NCBI GenBank assembly: GCA_011046405.1
Contig: DSAR01000492.1
Coordinates: 1-7,999 of the forward strand
Origin: Chloroflexota bacterium
GTDB lineage: Bacteria; Chloroflexota; Anaerolineae; B4-G1
Length of the DNA stretch: 7,999 nt
Reading direction: 5' to 3'
Part shown: piece after piece, positions 1 to 7,169 of the stretch
Numbering within the stretch: the first letter of the stretch is position 1
Layout: every line of letters starts with the position of its first letter
The notes under the pieces: model-generated
The model's database searches: none
The model's input: the letters and a program-made list of their open reading frames with translations, nothing else
What the model was told of the DNA's origin: nothing
Position numbers and translations under genes: made by a program

Positions 1-903
1 GGTGAGCATCAGCACGCCAATCACAACCAACACGGCGCCGATAGTTTGATCGAAGCCTAACCGCTCGTTGAGCAAGACATAGGCGTAGACGGCCACGATG
101 GGAATTTCGGCCATCGCCAGGATGCTGGCGACGCTGGCGGGCAAACGCCCCAGCGCGAAGGTATAGAGCGAAAATGGCAGGATCGTCGCAACAACGATCA
201 GGCCCACAAACGCGCCCCACGTCTTCGGCGGCACAGGCCAGGGTTGGGGCGTAAAAAATTGCAGGGGCAACAGAATCAGTGCCCCAAACCCGAAGGCATA
301 CGTCAGCGTCGTCAGAGGGCTGTAGCGCTGGCGAACCTTTTTGCCAAACAGGTTCCAGGCGGCGTAGGTGATGGGAATCCCCAGCCCGATCAACATCCCC
401 ACCAGCGAGAGGTCTGTTTGCTGCAAGACGTCCAGCCCGGAGACCAGGACCGTGCCCACGAAAGTCAAAACGATAGCCGCGATCTTCTTCCACGTCAGCG
501 ACTCGCGCCAGATCAGCCAGGCGGCCACGGCGACGATGGCGGGCATGGCCGCCTGCTGGACTGTCGCCACGGCGGCGCCGTTGACCATCACCCCCAGGTT
601 CCAGAAGACGTGGAAGATGCCCAGGCTGCCCCCGAAGGCCGCCAACCAGCCCAGGTCGCGGCTTCGCACTCGCAGCCAGGTGGGCCGCAGCAGGCGCAAG
701 CCCACGAAGAGCACGACGAAGGTCGTCAGGTCGCGCCAGAAGGCCAATGCCAGGGCCGAGACGTCCATACTCTGGGTCACGAGCTTGACGAACACACCCG
801 ACAACCCCCAGCAGGCGGTCGCCGCCAGGACGCCCAGGACGCCGACGACGCTCGCACCGTCGGGTACACTGGCCGTGCTCTTTGTCGTCGCCGGGCTAGA
901 CAT
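1..903 (-). CDS. EamA/DMT-family inner-membrane transporter (3' end cut by window edge)
   Basis: Reading the minus strand from the ATG at 903 gives 301 codons without a stop up to base 1, so only the C-terminal end is missing. The protein is very hydrophobic, with about ten membrane segments in two repeated halves (residues ~20-155 and ~167-301), the layout of the drug/metabolite transporter (EamA) superfamily. Typical signatures are visible: the first helix with ACWGLSGVFVK (30-40), AFWRD (54-58), ATVQQAAMPAIVA (113-125), and in the second half AEIPIVAVYAYVLLNERL (265-282), followed by the final helix. It starts inside the end of the RACo-like gene with an 8-base overlap (ATGTCTAG) and has only a weak ribosome site, which suggests translational coupling. 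DMT proteins are often exporters of amino acids or metabolites; being last in a methyl-transfer operon, it could move substrate or demethylated product. That role is inference; family membership is solid. Confidence 0.9.
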   Translation of the reverse strand, partial: MSSPATTKSTASVPDGASVVGVLGVLAATACWGLSGVFVKLVTQSMDVSALALAFWRDLTTFVVLFVGLRLLRPTWLRVRSRDLGWLAAFGGSLGIFHVFWNLGVMVNGAAVATVQQAAMPAIVAVAAWLIWRESLTWKKIAAIVLTFVGTVLVSGLDVLQQTDLSLVGMLIGLGIPITYAAWNLFGKKVRQRYSPLTTLTYAFGFGALILLPLQFFTPQPWPVPPKTWGAFVGLIVVATILPFSLYTFALGRLPASVASILAMAEIPIVAVYAYVLLNERLGFDQTIGAVLVVIGVLMLT

Positions 904-2641
904 ATCCCGGCCGACCCGACAAGGCCATCGCTTCCACGTAGCGCTGGATGAACCCCGGATCGAGGTCCAGGTCGATCTGCTCGGCCTGGGCCGCGATTTG
1001 CTCGCCGCGGGCAAAAGCCTCGTCGTCCAGGAACAAGGCCGCGCCGAAACCGGCGCCATTGGCCGAGGTCTCGACGACGTCAACGCTCACCGGCGGGACC
1101 ATTCCCAGGCCGATGACCGCCTCGACGTTCAACTGACTCCCGAAGGATCCGGTGAGAATCAAGCGCTGCAGATCGGCAGGCCGCAGATCTAGCCGTTCCA
1201 GCAGGGTCTCGGTCGCGGCGAGGATGGCGCCCTTGGCCTTTTGGAGTTCGCGCACGTCGTGCTGCGTCAGGTAAAGCGGCTCATCTTCAGATTCGTCAAA
1301 CGGACCATCGTTCAAGAGGATACGGCGCACGCCTCGCTCGTCCTGGTCGATCCGGTGGCCGAATGTGGTGTGGACGTCGACCATCCGTCCGCCAGCGTCA
1401 ATGACGCCCACGCGCCGGAGTTGGCAGATCAGGTCCAGCAATCCAGAACCGGTCAGGCCAACGGGTGGCGCGTCGGCGATGGTCTCGAACACGAAATCGC
1501 CCGTCTCGGGCCGGGCGGTCACACCGACAATGGCCCCATCGACTGCCCGGCTGCCGCAGGAGATGTTCACGCCCTCGAAGGCGGGGCCGGCGGCGGTGGA
1601 AGCGACCAGGATACGGCCCTTCCCATCGGTCACCATCACCTCGCCATTTGTGCCCAGATCTATGGCGGCTATCGGTTCCGTCGCCCGGTCGAAGCCATAG
1701 TAAGCCAGGCAGGCCAGCGCATCGGAACCGACGAATCCACCGATCAAGGGCGGCAGCATAGTCTCGACGCCGGGCGGGAAGACGTCGCCGAACAACCCTA
1801 CGCGCCGCACCGCCTCTTTCTTGTACGGCTGGAAGGGCAACTTGGACAGCGACGCGACCGGGTAGCGTAACAACAGATGATGCATCGCACAATTGCCGAC
1901 GATGGTCGCCTTGCGGATCCGCTCCCTGACCCGTCGCGAGAGTTTGAGGGCATCGATGGCCTGGACGATGGAGGCCAAGGCCAACACCGAGACGCGCTCG
2001 GCTACATCGTCCCCCTGCTGAGCCGCCGCCAATCGCGAGATCACGTCGGCCCCGAAGGCGGTCTGCTGGTTGAGGGCCGCCGCGCCGGCGCAGACAAGCC
2101 CCTCGTCCAGCGTAGTCACGAAGGCGGCCACTGTGGTGCTCCCCAGGTCGATTGCCAGCCCCAGGGGAACGCCGTCTCGCTTGTATTCGTCGGAGATGCG
2201 GAAGATCTTGTTGGAGTAGACGAGGATAGGGGCCAACGTGACCGACACGTCCCCCTGAACCAGGGCGCGGCAGGCTAGACGATAGCCGGTCGCCTGCTCC
2301 GCCGAGGTCAGTCCCTCCTGCTCTCGCTCGTCGAGAGGGCCGAGGTCGCCCTGGGCCAGGACCTTGCATTTGAAGCAGGTTCCTTTCCCGGCGCAGGGCT
2401 GCTCGAGGGGCAGGCCGGTGGCGATGATGGCCTCACCCAGCGACGTCGACAGATCGACTACAATCTTTCGCACGTCCTCGCCGTAACTTACAGTGATTAC
2501 AGGTATGACGAACCTCCTCGTTTCATCTACGATCTCGTCCGCGACCATCAACCGGCCTTGATCTTGCGCGGATTGCACGGATTTTTCCATGGCCTGCTTG
2601 ATGGTCTCAATCTGTGTGAATCCGTGGGAATCTGAGTCCAA
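896..2641 (-). CDS. RACo-type corrinoid-activation protein (2Fe-2S ferredoxin domain plus ASKHA ATPase); start uncertain
   Basis: Proteins of this family reactivate corrinoid methyltransferase systems: when cob(I)alamin oxidises to Co(II), they pass one electron to it, driven by ATP. Residues ~46-135 form a plant-type 2Fe-2S ferredoxin domain with ligands C83-x5-C89-x2-C92-x31-C124. The rest matches the RACo middle and C-terminal (DUF4445) ASKHA domains: AIDLGSTTVAAFV (163-175), NQQTAFGADVISRL (191-204), VGNCAMHH (248-255), IDLGTNGEVMV (327-337), GPAFEG (352-357), TGSGLLDLI (397-405) and LTGSFGSQLNVEAVIGLG (496-513). The length, 581 aa, is near that of RACo; it lacks the two C-terminal 4Fe-4S sites of RamA. 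The longest frame begins with TTG at 2641, but its first ~45 codons have no ferredoxin similarity and lie largely in a repeat-like hairpin. Other starts are ATG at 2590, ATG at 2548, ATA at 2506 behind GAGGAGG, and GTG at 2473. The stop is TAG, overlapping the transporter start. The likely client is the corrinoid protein at 7170-7811. Confidence 0.92.
   Translation of the reverse strand: MDSDSHGFTQIETIKQAMEKSVQSAQDQGRLMVADEIVDETRRFVIPVITVSYGEDVRKIVVDLSTSLGEAIIATGLPLEQPCAGKGTCFKCKVLAQGDLGPLDEREQEGLTSAEQATGYRLACRALVQGDVSVTLAPILVYSNKIFRISDEYKRDGVPLGLAIDLGSTTVAAFVTTLDEGLVCAGAAALNQQTAFGADVISRLAAAQQGDDVAERVSVLALASIVQAIDALKLSRRVRERIRKATIVGNCAMHHLLLRYPVASLSKLPFQPYKKEAVRRVGLFGDVFPPGVETMLPPLIGGFVGSDALACLAYYGFDRATEPIAAIDLGTNGEVMVTDGKGRILVASTAAGPAFEGVNISCGSRAVDGAIVGVTARPETGDFVFETIADAPPVGLTGSGLLDLICQLRRVGVIDAGGRMVDVHTTFGHRIDQDERGVRRILLNDGPFDESEDEPLYLTQHDVRELQKAKGAILAATETLLERLDLRPADLQRLILTGSFGSQLNVEAVIGLGMVPPVSVDVVETSANGAGFGAALFLDDEAFARGEQIAAQAEQIDLDLDPGFIQRYVEAMALSGRPGYV
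2513..2519 (-). promoter_or_regulatory. Strong Shine-Dalgarno inside the annotated RACo frame
   Basis: The minus strand reads GAGGAGG, then six bases, then ATA at 2506-2504. The spacing is ideal for a start codon at that ATA, and the protein read from there begins directly with the ferredoxin domain. No ATG, GTG or TTG lies in frame at that spacing; the next GTG (2473) is 39 bases from the site. Either ATA is used as a rare start, or an ancestral ATG has changed, or the purine run is chance. Confidence 0.5.
2571..2632. repeat. Dispersed-repeat-like inverted repeat at the 5' end of the RACo frame
   Basis: The word CACGGATT at 2576-2583 is matched by its exact complement AATCCGTG at 2619-2626. 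The match extends outward to GATT/AATC with a one-base bulge, giving arms of about 13-14 bases (2571-2583 and 2619-2632) around a 35-base loop. The wording (AATCTGTGTGAATCCGTGGG and relatives) resembles degenerate 'AATCCGTG/AATCTGTG' intergenic repeats that I recall from many bacterial genomes; that resemblance is from memory and was not searched. It lies just after the regulator gene, and the RACo-like frame reads through it. Confidence 0.6.
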
Positions 2642-2666
2642 TGGGCCAGCGCCGATGGCGCGTCGC

Positions 2667-3362
2667 TCAGGATGCCCCTTCGTTCTGTTCCGCTAGCACG
2701 ATCTTTACCTTGTCGTAAAACTCCTGCACGTGATCGCGCATGATGCGCTCCGCCCGGTCGGCGTCGTTGGCCTGGATCGCCTCAATCAGACCCAGGTGCT
2801 TCTCGACGGCCGAGGGGAGAAAGGCCAAATGGGGCAGCGCCAGGTACCACAATCGTTGGGAGAGCCCGAACAGGCGCTCCAACGTCTGAGATAGATACCT
2901 GTTGCGCGCGGCCCGGGCGACCGTCTGGTGGAACTTATGATCCAGGTCGAAAAAACGGCGGCTGATCTCGTCCCGCTCCGTCTGGTCTGTGCTCGCCGCT
3001 CCCTCGGCAGAGACGGCGGCCTGTTCCCGGCGCAGCGCTTCCAGCACGACCAGATCGTCGGCGCTGGCTCGCTCGGCCGCCAGGCGCGCGCACAGTGCTT
3101 CCAAAGAGAGCCGCATCTCGCTGATCTGTTCCAGGTCGTCGACGCTCACGCCAGACACGTAGAGACCGTGGCGGGGCGTGAGCTCCACCAGATTGTCGTG
3201 GGCCAACAGGCGGAGCGCCTCGCGCACGGGTGCCACGCCCATCTCGAAGGCTTCGGCCAACGCCTGTTCATTGATCGGCGCTCCCGGTGGGAGTTCCAGG
3301 GTCGTGATCTGCTCCCAAATTCGCTCGTAGGCGCGCTGGGTATCGACTCGTACCAGTTCCAT
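2667..3362 (-). CDS. GntR-family (FadR/FCD subfamily) transcriptional regulator
   Basis: This is a ligand-responsive DNA-binding regulator, probably of the operon it lies in. From the ATG at 3362 it is 231 aa, normal for the FCD group. Residues ~7-70 are the winged helix-turn-helix: YERIWEQI, then LPPGAPINEQALAEAF, then the recognition helix APVREALRLL and the wing LVELTPRHGLYVSG. Residues ~75-220 are the all-helical FCD effector domain, with the expected metal-binding set D141 and H145 (in DLDHKFHQ), H189 (EKHLGLIEAI) and H211 (MRDHVQEF). I chose the ATG at 3362 over the TTG one codon upstream because GGAGG lies six bases before the ATG but only three before the TTG. It follows the HyuA-like gene by about 30 bases and precedes the RACo-like gene. 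An 11-base word directly upstream of its ribosome site recurs upstream of the operon, which suggests autoregulation. The effector is unknown; substrate or demethylated product is the natural guess. Confidence 0.93.
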   Translation of the reverse strand: MELVRVDTQRAYERIWEQITTLELPPGAPINEQALAEAFEMGVAPVREALRLLAHDNLVELTPRHGLYVSGVSVDDLEQISEMRLSLEALCARLAAERASADDLVVLEALRREQAAVSAEGAASTDQTERDEISRRFFDLDHKFHQTVARAARNRYLSQTLERLFGLSQRLWYLALPHLAFLPSAVEKHLGLIEAIQANDADRAERIMRDHVQEFYDKVKIVLAEQNEGAS

Positions 3363-3372
3363 CAATTACCTC

Positions 3373-3383
3373 CGTCGTACACG
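3373..3383. promoter_or_regulatory. Candidate GntR operator, copy 1 (leader of the regulator gene)
   Basis: The plus-strand word CGTCGTACACG lies just upstream of the GGAGG ribosome site of the GntR gene. The identical 11-mer occurs at 7921-7931 upstream of the first gene. Its core, CGT-GT-ACG on the minus strand, is an inverted half-site pair of the GT...AC kind that GntR/FCD proteins often bind. This is inference from position, recurrence and symmetry only. Confidence 0.4.
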
Positions 3384-3392
3384 GGTTTTGGG

Positions 3393-5522
3393 TTATTTGG
3401 TCAGGCGGGGGTTTCCCATGGCTTTGGCCCGGATGCGGTAGGTGTCCAATCCCTCGGTGATTTGTTCCACGGTCACCTGGGGGTTTTCTGCACCTGAGCG
3501 CAAGGCGGCGCCCAACGCCCGTTCCTCCGCCTGATCGCGGGCGTACGTCAATGCCTGATCCAATTCTTCCTCTTCAAATGCTTGCCGCTCTACCCCGACG
3601 TCGCCGTGATCGGAGATCTGCACGTAATAGCCCCAAACCTCCAGCCCAGAACCGGACAGCTTGGGGTAGACCAGCACCTCTTCGGTCACCATCACCACAC
3701 CGGCGACGGCGCCCAGGGCGTTGGCGACCTGGTGATGTTCGGGCAGGATCAGGTCGGTGTGGAGCGCATCGGCAACCTCCTTTAGGAACTGTCCCGCCGG
3801 CGCGCCAATGCCGATGATGGGCTGGCGCAAGCGGAAGCGGGTCTCCAGGTGCGGGTGGGTATCGTAGAGGCTATTGTAGAAAAACCACCGCCCGATGTCA
3901 TCGTCCTCCGCCGCCCCGGCTCGCTCGTCGGGCGGGTGCAAGCGCTTGCCGCTGAGGAACGTGATCACCGTGTGGACCAGCATCTCGGTTGCCTGCCGCC
4001 ACACCTGCCGGCGGACCTCGTCAGGTTCCTTCAGTTGATAGTGGGCGAATATCTCCAGGGCCAATTTCGCAGCGTCGGCATCCCACAGGTCGTAACTCCC
4101 CTCAATATGCATCAAGTCGGTGGGGGTCAACCCGGCCTTGCCGATGATCTCCTGGCGCAACAGTTCACCGGCGCTGATCTGCGCGGCGTGCAACACCCCC
4201 AGGTGTTCAATGATCTCCGAGAGCGGCCGGGGGTCATCGCGTAGAAAATTGACCAGCGCCTTTTCCTGCGCCGTCTTCAACAGGCCTTCATGTTGAGGCT
4301 CGCGCAGCAAGAACCAGTATTCCAGGTAATCGGGCGTCACCTGCCCCCAGGCCCGTCGAGAGAGCGCCCGCAACCGACTGGTGACCCCGGGATATTGATG
4401 GGCCAGGTAAGCTAACGGCGTCACCCGTTCGGGGCCGAGGGCCATCAGCTTGTCGCGGCCAAGCGCGATGTGGCTGTCGCCCCCCAACCCGATAGAATGC
4501 AGATCGGCCGCGCGGACGGCGGTCTTATACCCGCCGACAGTGGCGCCTTCCTCGCTGATCGTCACCTGGGCGTCCTCGATGAGCGCCAGATCGGCGGTAG
4601 TGCCGCCGACGTCGATGATCAGCGCGTCGTCCAGACCAGAGAGAAAGCGCCCGCCAATGGCGCTGGCGGCCGGCCCGGAGTGGATGGTCTCCACCGGCGT
4701 GCGGGCGGCGAACTCGTCGCTCATCAGTGTGCCATCCCCCCGCACGACCATCAAGGGGGCATCGATCCGCCGCTTTTCCATCACCCGCCGCACGGCGATG
4801 ATGAAATCCTGCAACACCGCCAGCAATGAGGCGTTCAAGGCGGCCGTCGTGGCCCGTTCCACCGATCCCAGCTTGGTCGAGAGATGGTGTCCCAACACGA
4901 TGGGCAGATCGCAGACGCTGGACACCGCCTTGTAGGCCCGGTTCTCGTGCTCCGGATTGAGCGGGCTGAAGTAGCTGGATATGGCGATGGCTTCTACCTC
5001 GCCCTTAGCTCCCCCGCCCGTGATCTCACTGACCTTGTCCAGGATGGCGGGCAGATCCAGCGCTTCCTTCTCCCGGCCATATAGATCGTGCCCCCCCGCG
5101 AAATAGTAGTAGTTGGGCGTGGAGAAACGAGCCTCCATCTTGAAGGAGGTGATCAGGTCGGGGTCGTAGCCGATCAGAAACAGGGCCACCCGCTTGCCTG
5201 TCGGATGTCTGCTATCCGCCGGATGTCTGCTATCCGCCGGATGTCTGCTATCCGCCGGATGTCTGCTATCCGCCCCTTCGGCGATAGCGTTGGTCGCCAG
5301 CGTCGTCGAGACAGAGACCATTCGAATCTCTGAGGGATCCTCGATGTGAATGCCCTCGATGACGCGCTCGATCCCGATGGCAAAGTCCCGCTTGGTGGTC
5401 AGGCTCTTGTGCGTCGCCAGCACATGCCGCGAGTGATATTCCAGCAGCACGCCGTCGGTATAGGTGCCGCCGGTGTCGATGCCCAGGACCAGGCTGCGCG
5501 GAGGATTGTCGTCTTTGCTCAA
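3393..5522 (-). CDS. Hydantoinase A/oxoprolinase-like ASKHA protein with internal tandem repeat
   Basis: The N-terminal part matches the Hydant_A_N and Hydantoinase_A domains of ATP-dependent hydantoinases and 5-oxoprolinases. Visible signatures are the phosphate-binding loop GIDTGGTYTDGVL (14-26), STTLATNAIAEG (72-83), HSGPAASAIGGRF (281-293), the second phosphate loop IIDVGGTTADLALI (302-315) and GIGAPAG (571-577). The usual glycine-rich GAGGGS stretch reads GLGGDSHIALG here (345-355). At 709 aa it is slightly long; 24 residues come from four copies of ADSRHP (84-107) inserted where relatives run directly from the ATNAI motif into a KRVALFLIG-like strand. The TTG start at 5522 is supported by GAGG seven bases upstream. 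No HyuB partner is present in the window. Lying between a methyltransferase and a RACo-like protein, it may be a second ATP-driven corrinoid-system chaperone or reactivator, or an amidase for a cyclic N-methyl compound. Neither can be decided from sequence. The stop is TAA. Confidence 0.88.
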   Translation of the reverse strand: MSKDDNPPRSLVLGIDTGGTYTDGVLLEYHSRHVLATHKSLTTKRDFAIGIERVIEGIHIEDPSEIRMVSVSTTLATNAIAEGADSRHPADSRHPADSRHPADSRHPTGKRVALFLIGYDPDLITSFKMEARFSTPNYYYFAGGHDLYGREKEALDLPAILDKVSEITGGGAKGEVEAIAISSYFSPLNPEHENRAYKAVSSVCDLPIVLGHHLSTKLGSVERATTAALNASLLAVLQDFIIAVRRVMEKRRIDAPLMVVRGDGTLMSDEFAARTPVETIHSGPAASAIGGRFLSGLDDALIIDVGGTTADLALIEDAQVTISEEGATVGGYKTAVRAADLHSIGLGGDSHIALGRDKLMALGPERVTPLAYLAHQYPGVTSRLRALSRRAWGQVTPDYLEYWFLLREPQHEGLLKTAQEKALVNFLRDDPRPLSEIIEHLGVLHAAQISAGELLRQEIIGKAGLTPTDLMHIEGSYDLWDADAAKLALEIFAHYQLKEPDEVRRQVWRQATEMLVHTVITFLSGKRLHPPDERAGAAEDDDIGRWFFYNSLYDTHPHLETRFRLRQPIIGIGAPAGQFLKEVADALHTDLILPEHHQVANALGAVAGVVMVTEEVLVYPKLSGSGLEVWGYYVQISDHGDVGVERQAFEEEELDQALTYARDQAEERALGAALRSGAENPQVTVEQITEGLDTYRIRAKAMGNPRLTK
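5203..5274. repeat. Perfect 4 x 18 bp tandem repeat (minisatellite) inside the HyuA-like gene
   Basis: Four identical, contiguous copies of GGATGTCTGCTATCCGCC on the plus strand, at 5203-5220, 5221-5238, 5239-5256 and 5257-5274. On the coding strand they give ADSRHP four times. Each unit contains a small inverted repeat (CGGAT, seven bases, ATCCG). Removing all four copies keeps the frame and restores the usual family spacing. Confidence 0.97.
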
Positions 5523-5543
5523 AGCAGTACCTCGGTGGGGTAA

Positions 5544-5640
5544 GAAGTATGGAGTAGGAAGTAGGAAGTATGGAGTAGAGGGAGTAGGGGCGCTCCCCTT
5601 AATCCTTAATCCTTACTCCCTACTCCTTACTCCCTACTCC
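5544..5640. repeat. Inverted arrays of a 7-base repeat between the methyltransferase and HyuA-like genes
   Basis: The gap of about 125 bases is almost filled by two opposed arrays. The left array (5544-5590) runs GAAGTAT, GGAGTAG, GAAGTAG, GAAGTAT, GGAGTAG, then GGAGTAG and GGGG. The right array (5595-5640) runs CCCC, then AATCCTT, AATCCTT, ACTCCCT, ACTCCTT, ACTCCCT, ACTCC. They meet at GGGG-CGCT-CCCC (5587-5598). In the transcript the purine arm comes first and the pyrimidine arm second, so a long imperfect hairpin with a 5 bp GC-rich tip can form just before the ribosome site of the HyuA-like gene. No U-run follows it, so it is not a standard intrinsic terminator. It could act as a processing, stability or partial-termination element. 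Confidence 0.85.
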
Positions 5641-5647
5641 ATTGTCT

Positions 5648-7150
5648 CTAACCAAACATGTCGACGTCTAACTCTTCGTCCTTGTGGCGCTCGTCGGCCA
5701 ACTCGCAGATGTGGCGCAGTTCCTTGACCATCGCCTCGTCCATCAACGGCTCGGTCTCTGCTTCTAGGATCTCCAGCACCCGCTCGTGGACCCGGTCGCG
5801 GTAGGATTTGCTTCCGGCTGCTTCCCAGTTCTGCCAGTTCAAGCGATCGGTGATCTTGGGACGCCAGATCTCGGTCTTGAAACGCTCGTAGGTGTGATCG
5901 TGATCCAGGAAGTGACCGCCAGGGCCGACCTCGTCCATCACGTCCAGCGCTTTGGTCTCGTCGTTGACGGGGATGCCGCGCAGGATGCACTTGACCCGGT
6001 CGATGATCTCGTCGGTGGCGACCATCATCTCCATCGCGCTGGTCAACCCCTGTTCCAGGTAACCGACGTCGTGGATCATGTTGCCGCCGATGAGGGCCGC
6101 GGTAGTGGTGTTGATGGTGGCCTCTAACGCCGCCTGTTCGTCGAACATCTTGGCGTCGGAGCAGCCACAGGTCTCGTACTCGGGCACGCCCAGCCACTTG
6201 GTGATCTGGGTGTAGGCGGCGCTCAACAACGCCATCTCAGGCGAGCCGTAGCAATAGACGGTGGTCCGCATGTCCATATTCGACATCAGACCGCCGATGA
6301 TGAGCGATGTGCCCGGCCTGCGCAACTGGCTGAGCACGATGCCGAACAGGCTCTCGGTGAGGGCCTGGACCATCGTGCCGGCCAACGTGCACGGGGACGT
6401 GGCGCCCGCCAACGGGCAGGGGGTGTAGACGAAGGGTATCTCGTGATCCGAGGCGAAGAGCAGCTTCTGAATCACCTCGGTGGAGTGGCTCAGGGGGGAG
6501 ACCGGCTCGATGTACAGCGAGAAGATCGGACCCTTGCGCCATTCTTCCTTGCCCCCGACGCGAATGAGGGCCATCTCGTACTGATCTTTCAGGCCATCCA
6601 GGTCGACGGCGGTGATGTTGATCGGTTTGGTGGTCTCTTCGAGCATAGCCAGGTACTGCCAGCGATCGTAAGTGCCCACCGACACGTCCTGGACGATACC
6701 CAGCGACATATGGAAGTCGATGTTGGGCATCGCCTGGGCGATCTTGGCGAAGTTCTTGACGTCCTCGTACGTGGCCCGGCGTCGCTTGCCGGTGTAGGGG
6801 TCGATGGTGAAGGGGGTATCGGAACCGGCGCCGAAGTAGATCTGGTTCTTGAACAGCTCCATCTTGTGCTTGCGGTCGGGGCCGATCACCACCACCTTAC
6901 GGGGCAGCGTCGAAAGCGCCTTATCGACCATCCAGGGCGGCATTTTGACCAGGGCGCTCTTCTCATCCCGATCCTCCACGATAGCGCCGCCGGAGTGTGC
7001 CAGGTCGATGCCCTCCTCGTCGTAGACCCGCACGCCCGTCTCGTACAGCACCGTCAAAGCTGAGAAGTATATCGCCTCGATCTCCTCTTCGGTGAGCACC
7101 TCGAACGTGGGCGTGGCGTTTACCATATAATTCGTTTTTCTAACTTGCAT
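5648..7150 (-). CDS. MttB-superfamily corrinoid-dependent methyltransferase, non-pyrrolysine type
   Basis: This 500-aa protein is full length for the trimethylamine methyltransferase (MttB) superfamily, whose TIM-barrel enzymes transfer a methyl group from an amine to cob(I)alamin on a partner corrinoid protein. Family-like stretches are LTEEEIEAIYFSALTVLYETGV (19-40), IYFGAGSDTPFTIDPYTGKRR (104-124), IEPVSPLSHS (214-223), YTPCPLAGATSPCTLAG (242-258), GCSDAKMFDEQAALEA (329-344), GGNMIHDVGYLEQG (355-368) and EVGPGGHFLDHDHTYERF (407-424). The frame is uninterrupted: no in-frame TAG replaces a pyrrolysine codon, unlike true MttB. It therefore belongs with relatives such as MtgB, MtpB and MtcB, which demethylate quaternary amines such as glycine betaine, proline betaine or carnitine. 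The particular substrate cannot be assigned. The ATG start at 7150 has AAGGAGAG six bases upstream. It lies 19 bases after the corrinoid protein gene, its evident partner. The stop is TAG. Alternative start: ATG at codon 9. Confidence 0.93.
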   Translation of the reverse strand: MQVRKTNYMVNATPTFEVLTEEEIEAIYFSALTVLYETGVRVYDEEGIDLAHSGGAIVEDRDEKSALVKMPPWMVDKALSTLPRKVVVIGPDRKHKMELFKNQIYFGAGSDTPFTIDPYTGKRRRATYEDVKNFAKIAQAMPNIDFHMSLGIVQDVSVGTYDRWQYLAMLEETTKPINITAVDLDGLKDQYEMALIRVGGKEEWRKGPIFSLYIEPVSPLSHSTEVIQKLLFASDHEIPFVYTPCPLAGATSPCTLAGTMVQALTESLFGIVLSQLRRPGTSLIIGGLMSNMDMRTTVYCYGSPEMALLSAAYTQITKWLGVPEYETCGCSDAKMFDEQAALEATINTTTAALIGGNMIHDVGYLEQGLTSAMEMMVATDEIIDRVKCILRGIPVNDETKALDVMDEVGPGGHFLDHDHTYERFKTEIWRPKITDRLNWQNWEAAGSKSYRDRVHERVLEILEAETEPLMDEAMVKELRHICELADERHKDEELDVDMFG

Positions 7151-7169
7151 GATTTGCTCTCCTTATCCA

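Noticed and set aside
244..1192. Two long plus-strand open frames (244-951 and 368-1192)
   Set aside because: They lie opposite the transporter and the end of the RACo-like gene. Their translations are Pro/Gln/Arg-rich or compositionally odd and show no domain. They are shadows caused by high GC.
1241..2369. Long overlapping open frames, plus strand 1241-1870 and minus strand 1398-2369
   Set aside because: They are out of frame with the RACo-like gene, whose motifs are conserved throughout. The alternatives are Arg/Gly-rich and unrecognisable.
5203..5274. CRISPR-like array
   Set aside because: The 18 bp units abut directly without spacers and are in frame in a gene, so this is a tandem repeat and not a CRISPR.
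5587..5598. Intrinsic terminator at GGGG-CGCT-CCCC
   Set aside because: The stem is short at its tip and no U-run follows on the minus-strand transcript; the next gene continues in the same direction with a good ribosome site.
5634..6197. Minus-strand open frame out of phase within the methyltransferase gene
   Set aside because: Its translation is Arg-rich without motifs. The methyltransferase frame at the same place carries the conserved family signature.
5648..7150. True pyrrolysine-containing trimethylamine methyltransferase MttB
   Set aside because: The frame runs through without any in-frame TAG, and TAG is the ordinary stop of this gene and two others nearby.
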